Source: Eubacterium sp.
GTDB lineage: Bacteria; Bacillota; Clostridia; Oscillospirales; Acutalibacteraceae
Assembly (NCBI GenBank): GCA_014465955.1
Contig: JACTVT010000008.1
Coordinates: 1-59,254, forward strand
Length of the DNA stretch: 59,254 nt
Direction: 5' to 3'
The translations under genes and the position numbers were made by a program. Under the pieces are notes generated by a model, which worked only from the letters and a program-made list of their open reading frames with translations, was not told the DNA's origin and did not search any database. Positions within the stretch are counted from its first letter, which is position 1; every line of letters starts with the position of its first letter. Of this stretch, positions 26,612 through 35,089 are shown piece by piece.

Positions 26612-27142
26612 ATGGCTAAAGCAACGAAAAGTTTAATTCTTGCAAAATTTACCGAATTATTAAGGGAAACCGATCTTGACAAAATTACAGTTACAACACT
26701 CGTAGCGGAATGTGAAATAAGCAGGCAGACCTTTTACTACCACTTTGCAGATATTGAGGCTTTGATTAACTGGAGCATAAAAGAAAAAACTGCCGAATGC
26801 CTGAGGCAGGCAAAGGCTGCATCAAATGTTAAAGATGCAACAGTTATTTATCTCAGTTATATTGAAGCAAACAGGTTTTTTATTGAAAAATATTTAAAAT
26901 CATCACTCAGTGCTTTTTCAATCAAATTATTCAGAAACTGCACAATGGAATTCATCATTGCGTTTTACCCGAAAATTGTTAAATCAAACCATCTTTCTGC
27001 CGAAGATACAAAATTTGCTATTGAATTCATATCAAATGCAATTGTCGGTGTTATAATTTCATCGGTTATGGAAAACAGAAAAATTGATATTGAAAATTTT
27101 GCAGACAGAATGAACAGAACAATTTTTGAAAAATTCATTTAA
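26612..27142 (+). CDS. TetR-family transcriptional regulator
   Basis: A 176-aa TetR/AcrR protein of the short DhaS-like group. The HTH is ITVTTLVAECEISRQTFYYH with FADIEALINW following; the C-terminal half is an all-helical ligand/dimer domain. Start is ATG 26612 (AGGTG six bases upstream) or GTG 26603. It lies about 120 bp downstream of the hydrogenase on the same strand, and its target is unknown. A strong terminator follows. Confidence 0.88.
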   Translation: MAKATKSLILAKFTELLRETDLDKITVTTLVAECEISRQTFYYHFADIEALINWSIKEKTAECLRQAKAASNVKDATVIYLSYIEANRFFIEKYLKSSLSAFSIKLFRNCTMEFIIAFYPKIVKSNHLSAEDTKFAIEFISNAIVGVIISSVMENRKIDIENFADRMNRTIFEKFI

Positions 27143-27144
27143 CA

Positions 27145-27172
27145 AAAATGCCCGATAAAGCGGGCATTTTTA
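27145..27172 (+). terminator. Terminator after TetR gene
   Basis: A perfect 10-bp stem AAAATGCCCG / CGGGCATTTT (27145-27154, 27161-27170) with loop ATAAAG. Confidence 0.9.
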
Positions 27173-27219
27173 ATTCATAAACCGAATAAATATATATTAC
27201 TTACATACAGGAGCAGATT

Positions 27220-28146
27220 ATGGTTTACAACAATATACTTGATGCAATCGGTCACACACCGATGATAAGACTCAACAAACTCACAAGCCCTGACGATGCA
27301 CAGATTCTTGTAAAATACGAGGGAGTAAACATCGGCGGTTCAATCAAAACGAGAACGGCTTACAATATGCTTAAATGTGCAGAAGAAAAGGGCATAATCA
27401 AAGAGGATACCATTATTGTTGAGCCCACAAGCGGCAATCAGGGTATCGGCATTGCCCTTGTCGGCGCAGTAAAGGGATACAATGTTAAAATTATTATGCC
27501 CGACTCCGTATCTGAGGAAAGGCGCAAACTTGTGCAGAATTACGGCGCTGAGGTTATATTAATTCACGACGACGGCGATATTGGAAAATGCATTGCAGAA
27601 TGTATGTCTACAGCCGAAAGAATGGCAAAAGAAGACCCACGTGTTTATATTCCCGGTCAGTTTGAAAATCCTGACAATCCGAAAGCACACATTTACCACA
27701 CTGCCACTGAAATTCTTGAGCAGGTCGGCGGTGATATTGACGGCTTTTGCAGCGGAGTCGGCACAGGCGGCACAATCAGCGGTATCGGCGAGGTACTCAA
27801 AAGGCAGAATCCCGCTATCACAATATGGGCAGTTGAGCCGGCAAATGCGGCTATATTAAGCGGCGGTTCAATCGGCACTCATTTACAGATGGGCATTGGC
27901 GATGGACTTATTCCCGAAAATCTGAACACAAGAATTTACGACAATATCTGCGTAATTTCAGATGAAGAGGCCATTGCAACGGCAAAGCGCCTTGCGTGTG
28001 AAGAAGGCATTATGTGCGGCATTTCAAGCGGTTCAAACGTTGCGGCGGCAATCAAACTTGCAAAAAGACTCGGCAAGGGCAAAACAGTTGTAACCGTTCT
28101 TCCCGACACGGGCGAACGATATTTCAGCACAGTCTTATTTGATTAA
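27220..28146 (+). CDS. cysK: Cysteine synthase (O-acetylserine sulfhydrylase)
   Basis: A 308-aa PLP fold-type II enzyme making cysteine from O-acetylserine and sulfide. It has GHTPMIRLN, the PLP lysine K43 in GGSIKTRTA, the phosphate loop GVGTGGTISG and the C-terminal GISSGSNVAAA. The substrate loop reads PTSGNQGIG where most CysK have TSGNTGIG; the Thr-to-Gln change touches the carboxylate-binding loop and could shift the substrate, as in CysK relatives. Length is normal. GGAG precedes the ATG and a terminator follows. Confidence 0.9.
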   Translation: MVYNNILDAIGHTPMIRLNKLTSPDDAQILVKYEGVNIGGSIKTRTAYNMLKCAEEKGIIKEDTIIVEPTSGNQGIGIALVGAVKGYNVKIIMPDSVSEERRKLVQNYGAEVILIHDDGDIGKCIAECMSTAERMAKEDPRVYIPGQFENPDNPKAHIYHTATEILEQVGGDIDGFCSGVGTGGTISGIGEVLKRQNPAITIWAVEPANAAILSGGSIGTHLQMGIGDGLIPENLNTRIYDNICVISDEEAIATAKRLACEEGIMCGISSGSNVAAAIKLAKRLGKGKTVVTVLPDTGERYFSTVLFD

Positions 28147-28159
28147 AACAGTTCAATTT

Positions 28160-28188
28160 AAAGAGTGGTTTTAAACCGCTCTTTTTTT
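28160..28188 (+). terminator. Terminator after cysK
   Basis: AAAGAGTGGTTT / AAACCGCTCTTT (one G-T pair) followed by seven T. Confidence 0.85.
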
Positions 28189-28197
28189 ATCGGCATA

Positions 28198-28263
28198 TTG
28201 ACAAAAAGTATATATTGTGATATTCTTATACATAGATAATATATGTATAGACATTCTATGTAT
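28198..28263 (+). promoter_or_regulatory. padR promoter with PadR-type operators
   Basis: TTGACA (28198-28203), 17 bp and TATTCT (28221-28226) are followed immediately by ATACATA-N7-TATGTAT (28228-28248, perfect 7-bp arms) and a further TATGTAT half-site (28257-28263). PadR proteins bind ATGT-ACAT type dyads, so autoregulation is likely. Confidence 0.7.
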
Positions 28264-28278
28264 TAGAGGGAAGTGCTT

Positions 28279-28605
28279 ATGAAATACAGTAAAGAACTTA
28301 CGGCAGGCACCACGCCGATGCTTGTGCTTTCCGTTATGGAAAAAGAAGATATGTACGGCTACAAAATAATAAAAGAACTTGAAATGCGCAGTGAGCAGGC
28401 GTTCTGCCTTAAAGAGGGCACGCTCTACCCCATTCTGCACTCACTTGAAAAAGAAAAACTGCTTGAAAGTTACTGGGAGACTGCTGACGGCAGAAAAAGA
28501 AAATACTATCACATCACTAAAAAAGGCTTAAAACAACTTGAAGTAAAAAAAGAAGAGTTCAAAGAATACAGCATTTCAGTAAAAAAGGTATTAAATTTCG
28601 CATGA
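28279..28605 (+). CDS. PadR-family transcriptional regulator
   Basis: A 108-aa PadR winged-helix repressor: LVLSVMEKEDMYGYKIIKEL, the family motif KEGTLYPILHSLEKEKLL, and RKRKYYHITKKGLKQL in the wing, followed by a short dimerisation helix. ATG 28279 has AGAGGGAAG upstream. The stop overlaps the next ATG (ATGA), a standard pairing of PadR with a permease-prefix-domain membrane protein. Its own promoter carries matching operator dyads. Confidence 0.92.
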   Translation: MKYSKELTAGTTPMLVLSVMEKEDMYGYKIIKELEMRSEQAFCLKEGTLYPILHSLEKEKLLESYWETADGRKRKYYHITKKGLKQLEVKKEEFKEYSISVKKVLNFA

Positions 28606-30785
28606 GTATTAACACAGAAGAATTTTTAAAAACCGCCACTGCCAAAATTTATAATTTTAATCAGAAGCAGAAAATCAAAGCCGAACTCACCGACCATATT
28701 AAAACCAAAAAGGAATTTTTTATGGAAATCGGCTACAATGAAGCAGCATCTGAGGAAAAAGCGATTACCGAAATGGGCGACGCCGAGGAAATCAGCAACG
28801 ACCTTTCAAAACTTTATAACAGTTTTTACAATCCTGCACCTGTTATAATTCTGTACTGCATATGGTTTGGACTGCTCGGCGTATTATATTTAATTTTCAA
28901 TAATTATATTTTCAATGACCTTGGCACAACTGCTTTATGTGCAGGCGCAATTACTTTTTCAACTGCCTTGTTGTGCATTTATTCGGCGATTTCGGTATTA
29001 AAGAAAAGAAAGCAGTTAATAATCGGAAACATAATCGGCAGTATTGCAAACGCAGTATTCAATCTGTTTTGCATAGCAAGCATAAATAAAAATATCGGCA
29101 CGGATATATCGTTGTTCAATGCTCAGATTTTCGGAGATTTTGCTCCCGATTCACAAAATACAAAATACAGTATCTTTGTGCTTATTTCTGCGATAATCAT
29201 TTTACTGTTTTCAATTGTATCACAAATCCCGATATACGCAGCACTTAATAAAACGGCAAATTGCGAAAACACAATAAAAACGAACAAAGCATTAAAGACT
29301 TTCAAAAATGTCAGCATTATATCAGCAATAATTTTTATAATTATCACTTCAATATTTACGGCAAGGTTTTTTGCGTGCAGGGAAAATATAAAAAATCAAT
29401 GTTCTGAAAATTTTAAACTCGCACTTGAAATTGCCGAAAACTGCAATAATCTCGGTGAAGTATCGGAATTTCTTTCTGAAAACAATTATAAATTTAAAGA
29501 AATCAATGGCAGTGAGGGTTATACCTTTGAAAACTCAATCAGCAAAATTTCAGTTACATTAAATAATGGCGACGCCGAAAAAGAAGAAAAGCACGGACTT
29601 GAAAGGCTTGCCGCTATTTTTGAAAACACTATAAAATCAAAATATCCTGAAAGTTATGAGCAGAAAAACGATTATTATATTCAGTTTTCATTGACAAATC
29701 TTGCAAAATATAAAAACGGCTCAGATTCCGTTTCCTTGTCGCTGCTGAAAACTCCTGAAAAAGAATTGGACATATTATATAATTTTGAAGCCAACGAAAA
29801 CCATTCAAGCGAAGAAATTATTAAAGCCGTAACAAACACCTGCCCCACATCATTATTCATTCTGCCTTCAAAGGATAAATCAAGACTTGACAGCGAAATT
29901 AATCTTACATATTCAACGGGCTACGGTGATAATTCATATAACACGGACTACAACTTCAAAATCAAATCCGAAAAGAAAGAAAAAATAGAAAAACAAAAAG
30001 AAAGCATCATTAAAATTTTAACTGATTCTCCTGATATATCAAAAGAGGCGCTTGCAAACGCAACAGGTGCAGAAATAATCAATCCCAAATATTCAGTTGA
30101 TGAAATTCTGCAAAGTATGAGAATGGTGCAGGAAGCAATGAAAGACAACGAAGATTATAAATCACTTATGGAAGAAATGGAGGAAAATGATTACGATTTA
30201 AATAAAATCTCCGATATTTATTATGATTCAATGTGCACCTATGAAATTTCAGATGATTTGAGTTTCAAAATGCTGAGAATAACTGAAAATAACGAAACAT
30301 CCATCTTTATTTCTTTTGATTCAAAAACGAATATAGATTTTGTCGGTGCCGACATAATCGGCAAAAAAGAAGAAGACAGCAGATATAACGCATCATATTA
30401 CGGCAATTTCAGAAAAATCCACATATATGAAACAGGTTATTGCAGTATGAAAGGTTACGCTTATTCAGATTTTAAAAATGTTCCGTATTACACAAAATCA
30501 GGCAGCAGATACAGATTTGTTATCGAAACAGATGAAAACGGCAATGAACTGTATTATCTGAAAAATATATATGGTGACAAGCACGAAGCATATGACTGCT
30601 ACACCGATAAAGACGGATATCTTGTATTCGATGATGAGCACAAATTCAGATCAAAAGTAAGCCCAAGTGATTTAGAACTCACTGAATATACCGACGGCAA
30701 AAACAATATCTATATAAAAGCGCTTGAAACAAACTGGGATACAAACGGTACTCTTTTGGATTACCACATATACTATAAACGCTGA
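28602..30785 (+). CDS. Large membrane protein with permease-prefix-like domain
   Basis: A 727-aa protein. The first ~75 residues form a helical domain (EFLKTATAKIYNFNQKQKIK, then EEKAITEMGDAEEISNDL) like the prefix/HAAS domain found next to PadR regulators. Four or five membrane helices follow (about 82-104, 110-132, 140-160, 192-214, 238-260), then a large hydrophilic region (270-727) with Lys/Glu/Asp/Tyr-rich sequence, no recognised enzyme motif and probably extracytoplasmic. It is translationally coupled to padR. By analogy it may report or respond to envelope stress; no function can be assigned. Confidence 0.7.
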   Translation: MSINTEEFLKTATAKIYNFNQKQKIKAELTDHIKTKKEFFMEIGYNEAASEEKAITEMGDAEEISNDLSKLYNSFYNPAPVIILYCIWFGLLGVLYLIFNNYIFNDLGTTALCAGAITFSTALLCIYSAISVLKKRKQLIIGNIIGSIANAVFNLFCIASINKNIGTDISLFNAQIFGDFAPDSQNTKYSIFVLISAIIILLFSIVSQIPIYAALNKTANCENTIKTNKALKTFKNVSIISAIIFIIITSIFTARFFACRENIKNQCSENFKLALEIAENCNNLGEVSEFLSENNYKFKEINGSEGYTFENSISKISVTLNNGDAEKEEKHGLERLAAIFENTIKSKYPESYEQKNDYYIQFSLTNLAKYKNGSDSVSLSLLKTPEKELDILYNFEANENHSSEEIIKAVTNTCPTSLFILPSKDKSRLDSEINLTYSTGYGDNSYNTDYNFKIKSEKKEKIEKQKESIIKILTDSPDISKEALANATGAEIINPKYSVDEILQSMRMVQEAMKDNEDYKSLMEEMEENDYDLNKISDIYYDSMCTYEISDDLSFKMLRITENNETSIFISFDSKTNIDFVGADIIGKKEEDSRYNASYYGNFRKIHIYETGYCSMKGYAYSDFKNVPYYTKSGSRYRFVIETDENGNELYYLKNIYGDKHEAYDCYTDKDGYLVFDDEHKFRSKVSPSDLELTEYTDGKNNIYIKALETNWDTNGTLLDYHIYYKR

Positions 30786-30821
30786 CAAAAAAACCCGAGA
30801 GCACACACTCTCGGGTTTTTA
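30786..30821. terminator. Bidirectional terminator
   Basis: A perfect stem AAAACCCGAGAG / CTCTCGGGTTTT with loop CACACA, A-run before and T-run after, between the PadR operon and the convergent MBL gene. Confidence 0.9.
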
Positions 30822-30822
30822 A

Positions 30823-31698
30823 TTATACTTTCCATATCAACTGATTGTCTTTGAATTCGGATGAAATTTCGCCCTTATCTTTAAGATAAGAAAGATAGGA
30901 GCGCACCGTACTGCCGACGAGGACATACTGCTCAAAATTCATCACAAGATTATACTTATCAAACAACTTTTTCAGCAGTGCTTCAAAGCACATCGGCTCA
31001 CTGAGAAATTCTTTAATCTGACTGATAATTTCAAAAACCTTTGCCCTGTTATACTGCACAAGTTCCTTAACATCGCCGCTCGCATCAGCATGAGCAGGCA
31101 CAAACATATCAGCCTCAAGCGCTTCAACCTTATCAAGCGTTTTAAGATATTCATCAACATCATAAATAAACGAAATGCCGTACTTATCAAGCGTCATTTT
31201 GCTGCTGATACAATCCGCCAGAAAAACAGTATTATCAGGTGTACGAACACCAATCATATCAAAGAAGTGACCTTTAAGGTCGATAACTTCAAGTTCGGCA
31301 GGAAAATCGGGGTCGGTCAGTTCAACTGTATCACTTTCCTTTGCCATAAGGAATTTGTGGCGCAGATCCTTGCACGGAAAACCGCCGTATAATAATGACG
31401 GCTCAAGAACGGGATATTGCGTAAAAGCGCCCTCAATTTTATTTGCAAAAATCCTACAGCCGGTCTGCTGCTGCAAATATGCATTGCCGCCGATATGGTC
31501 GGCATTTGAATGCGTGTTTATAATTCCTTTGAGCACCCAGCCCTGCTCGTCAAGTATTTTGCGTACCTTTCTGCCGGCGTCCTTATCATTTCCGCTGTCA
31601 ATCAGATAAATGTCTGTTTCATTTGCCTTGTAAATACCGATTTTCGCAGGGCAGTTAATATAATAACTCTGCTCCCCCACCTGATTCAGTTCGTACAT
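30823..31698 (-). CDS. Metallo-beta-lactamase-fold hydrolase
   Basis: A 291-aa MBL-fold protein. The metal motif reads NTHSNADHIGG (usual HxHxDH; here H-S-N-A-D-H, so the second His is Asn), with further ligands in DLKGHFFDMIG, FLADCI and PAHAD. The Asn substitution is seen in some MBL relatives and may change metal content. The C-terminal ~80 residues look like a winged-helix/helical tail (FEALLKKLFDKYN, VRSYLSYLKDKGEI), as in glyoxalase II-like or LACTB2-like proteins. ATG 31698 is chosen, with AGGTGG four bases upstream. Substrate unknown. Confidence 0.75.
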   Translation of the reverse strand: MYELNQVGEQSYYINCPAKIGIYKANETDIYLIDSGNDKDAGRKVRKILDEQGWVLKGIINTHSNADHIGGNAYLQQQTGCRIFANKIEGAFTQYPVLEPSLLYGGFPCKDLRHKFLMAKESDTVELTDPDFPAELEVIDLKGHFFDMIGVRTPDNTVFLADCISSKMTLDKYGISFIYDVDEYLKTLDKVEALEADMFVPAHADASGDVKELVQYNRAKVFEIISQIKEFLSEPMCFEALLKKLFDKYNLVMNFEQYVLVGSTVRSYLSYLKDKGEISSEFKDNQLIWKV

Positions 31699-31747
31699 AA
31701 TACCACCTCGCGAGAATATTATATCACACATAAAAATGTATGTAAAC

Positions 31748-32812
31748 TTAACCATTATTCTTTCTGTAGAAATAAGGACCAAGGCACATTTTTTCCTCGT
31801 GTGTTCTTGAATACACCCACGAAAAATCATCTGCCGTTATAACAAAATCACACCAACCAACAGAATTTTTACATAAATTACGCAAATCACTATCCGTCAA
31901 CCTGCCGGCATTTTTAAATTCAACGGCAAAATTATTTTCAGAATTAAAAACAATTGTGCAATTATTCTTTTTTAATTTTTCAAATTTTTCTATGGCATTA
32001 TCCTCACTGTCAAGAAATTCATAACTGAAAATATGCCAAAGATAAACTTCATGATTTCTGCTTGAAATGCACACATTATACGCTTCATCACGAACAGATT
32101 TGCCGACATTTGCAGGCAAAATTTTATCAATCCACTGTTCTTTGTATGACAAAACATCTTTATCATATAAAATTTTATAACTGAGTCCATATTTTACTTT
32201 CAGTTTTTTCAACTCGGTTTTCAAATTTTTCTCGCTCATTCTGTACTCCTTTACCAATGCTTTCTGTCTTGAAACATAATCACGAAATTCCGTAAAGCGC
32301 CATTTTAAAAGTGAAACAAATTTGGGTTCTTTCCTGCATTCACCTTTTTCATTCAGCAGCCATGGAATATTAAACACACTAAAATAAACGAAAATCAATT
32401 TTTTTGATTCATATGACTCATAATTAGTTTTTTCTGGACTTACAATATAAGAATAAAAATGTTTCCAATCCGTTTCAAAATCAATATCTTCTTCATTAAT
32501 TCCGTTTTAAAATGCATTATCGCAAATAGCACAGTCATGATTTGTATAAGCCAAAAACTCACCTATTACATATGTACAAAAAAATCCGTCCCATTTATTA
32601 TCATGCACATATGAATCAGTCAGTTCAAGCGAAGAAATATCAAAAGGCAAAAAATCAAAATATGCCTTTTCTGCCTTTGTCATAATTCTTCTGGTATATT
32701 CAATCAGATTTATGTATTCAGGCTTTATTTCGCTCTTATTCCGGGCAAGATATTTTTTCGTAGCTTCTTCATCAATATCAATTTTATAACCGTCGTATTC
32801 AAATATTGCCAT
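31748..32812 (-). pseudogene. ORF split by an in-frame stop; DUF4275-like C-terminal part
   Basis: One continuous reading frame of about 355 codons runs from ATG 32812 (GGGAGG upstream) to 31748, broken by a single TAA at 32507-32509. The N-terminal piece (101 aa, IFEYDGYKIDIDEEA) is unrecognised. The C-terminal piece contains VYLWHIFSYEFLD and a DDFSWVYSRTHE end with a GPYF motif, which resembles DUF4275. A second start exists at ATG 32239 with a perfect AAAGGAG six bases upstream, giving a 163-aa product of about DUF4275 size. So either one gene carries a nonsense mutation, or two proteins are made. It lies 22 bp downstream of rtcB, in the same direction. Confidence 0.6.
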
Positions 32813-32834
32813 AATTATCCTCCCGTATTTTTCA

Positions 32835-34055
32835 TCACATTGCCTTAAAATTATATACAGGTCTGATTTGATTTAAAATTTCTGCGGTCGGTGCTATCTG
32901 TTCAACGATTTCATCTTTATTTTTATACGCCATTGGCGATTCGTCAATCGTTTCTTCTGCAACGCAGGTTGAAAATATACCTGCCATTTCTTTTTTATAT
33001 TCCTCAACAGAGAGCAAATCCCTTGCCGTACCTCTGCTCATAAGTCTGCCTGCACCGTGAGGAGCAGAGCAGTTCCAGTCCTCATTGCCTTTTCCGATAC
33101 AAATCAAACTGCCGTCACGCATATTAATCGGAATCAGCAGCATCTCACCTTTCTGTGCAGAAACTGCGCCTTTGCGCACAATATTATTTTCAAGGTCAAT
33201 ATAATTATGAATAGTTTCAAACGATTCATAATCATCAACACCTTTTCCGAAATAGTTTGTAAGTATCAAATCCGCAATCCATTTTCTGTTGAGCACTGCA
33301 AACTCCTGGCATACTGCCATATCATCAAGATACATCTGCCTGTACTCCCCTGTCAAATAACAAAGTTCTTTTGGAATATCGGTTGTTTTTGCCTTAAATT
33401 GCGACTTCAGTTTTTTTAATGCAGACTGAATTTCAGTTCGCCTGCCTGCTGACTTATAATCATCAATCAACTGCTTTTGTGCTTCAAAAAGTTTATCTTT
33501 TCCGCAAAGGATATCATATGCCAGATTCTGATAATAATCTGCAACCTGCTTACCGAGATTTCTAGAGCCCGTATGAATAACAAGATATTTACAGCCGTTA
33601 TCATCAGCATCAACCTCAATAAAATGATTACCCCCGCCAAGCGTGCCTATAGAGCGTTCTATACGCTTTGTATCACTGAGCGAGCGATAGCAATGCATCT
33701 GCTGAAGTTTCGGGTATCTCACTACCCTGCCCTCCTGAACGGATTTTCCGGACGGCACATACTTTCTTACCACATTATCAAATCTTTCAAAATCAATGTC
33801 AATATTCCCAAGTTTAACGCAAAGCATTCCGCAGCCGATATCTACACCTACAATGTTCGGAATTACCATATCGCCGAGGTTTGCGGTAAAACCTATAACA
33901 CAGCCTGCACCGGCATGAACATCGGGCATAATTCTTATTTTTGCTCCCTTTGTAAATTCCTGTGAACAAAGAAGTTCTATCTGTTCAATTGCAGATTCTT
34001 CAACAGTTTTTGCATAAACCAAAGCATCTGCAAATTTTCCATTTATACAAATCAA
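32835..34055 (-). CDS. rtcB: RtcB RNA-splicing ligase
   Basis: A 406-aa RtcB family enzyme joining RNA 2',3'-cyclic phosphate (or 3'-phosphate) to 5'-OH ends with GTP and Mn. Visible are MPDVHAGAGCVIGFTA, the metal Cys in GVDIGCGM, GGGNHFIEV, HTGSRNLGK and the guanylylated His in SAPHGAGRLMSRG. All catalytic motifs are intact, and the length fits the short bacterial subgroup. Start is TTG 34055, with AAAGGG eight bases upstream; the GTG at 34064 overlaps that site. It follows two WYL regulator genes (126-bp gap) and precedes an interrupted ORF, so it may act in a regulated RNA-repair unit. Confidence 0.93.
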   Translation of the reverse strand: MICINGKFADALVYAKTVEESAIEQIELLCSQEFTKGAKIRIMPDVHAGAGCVIGFTANLGDMVIPNIVGVDIGCGMLCVKLGNIDIDFERFDNVVRKYVPSGKSVQEGRVVRYPKLQQMHCYRSLSDTKRIERSIGTLGGGNHFIEVDADDNGCKYLVIHTGSRNLGKQVADYYQNLAYDILCGKDKLFEAQKQLIDDYKSAGRRTEIQSALKKLKSQFKAKTTDIPKELCYLTGEYRQMYLDDMAVCQEFAVLNRKWIADLILTNYFGKGVDDYESFETIHNYIDLENNIVRKGAVSAQKGEMLLIPINMRDGSLICIGKGNEDWNCSAPHGAGRLMSRGTARDLLSVEEYKKEMAGIFSTCVAEETIDESPMAYKNKDEIVEQIAPTAEILNQIRPVYNFKAM

Positions 34056-34180
34056 TATAATCACCCTTTCTGTAAAATATAATTAATAATTTTTAGTATG
34101 CTTTTAAATTAGTTCTGCCGTGATTACATAATAACAAATATTGGTAAATTAATCTTGGAAAAAAAGTTGCGAAGTCATTT

Positions 34181-35089
34181 TCAGACTCCGCAAATCTGCT
34201 GTTTATCTATTCTGCTTTTCAACTGTCTGATAAAACTGTCAGGTGAAACAATCTTAATCATAGGACCAAATGATAAAATTCTTATCAGTATTTCAGTTTC
34301 ATCTGATTTATCATATTTTAAAGTTATTTGATAATGCATATCATCAATCTTCACTGCCTCTTTTTCAAGGTGAGAAAAATTAAGCATTACCCTTTCAAGT
34401 GCATTTCTTTCATCAGTCAGATTTAAAACGAGCATGCTTTTTTCCGCCTCATAACCATCCAAATCATCATTAATATCAAAATCGGTAATATGACAATCAG
34501 TAATTTTAGACAGATTAAGAGTAAACATTTTCTTATAGGCAACTGCTTTCAGCCTGAATTTATCATCTTTTGAAGAATATTCAAGTTTTGACGGCGAGCA
34601 TATAAATTCCTTGTTTTTCCACTGCTTACCCGTATATTTCATCATCAGCCTTTTATTATGTTTCAAGGCGTATAAAATCGTTCTGAAATTATTTATATAA
34701 TCAGGATTTTCAAAATCATCGCCGTCGGAATATCTGTCAAAATAAACAATACTTTTCTGATGATAAAGCGGCTCAATATCTTCAAGACCGTCAATCGACG
34801 GATTAAAAAGTTTAATTTTAGGGTCTTCAAGTAATGCTTTAAGCCACCTCTTCTGGAGCATTGTAAGCGGCATAGACGGTTCATTTTTAATTGGTGTTTT
34901 CAAATCATCGGAAAGCAGTCGCCACTCGCCGTTTTTAATCAGTGCAGGAATATTAATTATACTTTCGCCAAATGCCTTATCAAGAATAATTCTGTTAATA
35001 TCCTCTTCGCTCAGATTTCCGCAAACAGCCACTTTAATGATTTCGGCAGCGGTATTAAAATAACTGCTGTAAATTTCATTAAACAGCAT
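34181..35089 (-). CDS. WYL-domain regulator, second of pair
   Basis: A 302-aa WYL-domain protein. The N-terminal ~120 residues are helical without an obvious winged helix; the WYL core spans about 130-215 (FRTILYALKHNKRLMMKY and FICSPSKLEYSSKDDKFRLKAVAYKK) and a C-terminal WCX-like domain follows (DSFIRQLKSRI at the end). WYL domains sense nucleic acid or nucleotide ligands. ATG 35089 has GGAGGTGG four bases upstream and overlaps the preceding WYL gene by 11 bp. Together they resemble the tandem PafB-PafC arrangement. Confidence 0.8.
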   Translation of the reverse strand: MLFNEIYSSYFNTAAEIIKVAVCGNLSEEDINRIILDKAFGESIINIPALIKNGEWRLLSDDLKTPIKNEPSMPLTMLQKRWLKALLEDPKIKLFNPSIDGLEDIEPLYHQKSIVYFDRYSDGDDFENPDYINNFRTILYALKHNKRLMMKYTGKQWKNKEFICSPSKLEYSSKDDKFRLKAVAYKKMFTLNLSKITDCHITDFDINDDLDGYEAEKSMLVLNLTDERNALERVMLNFSHLEKEAVKIDDMHYQITLKYDKSDETEILIRILSFGPMIKIVSPDSFIRQLKSRIDKQQICGV

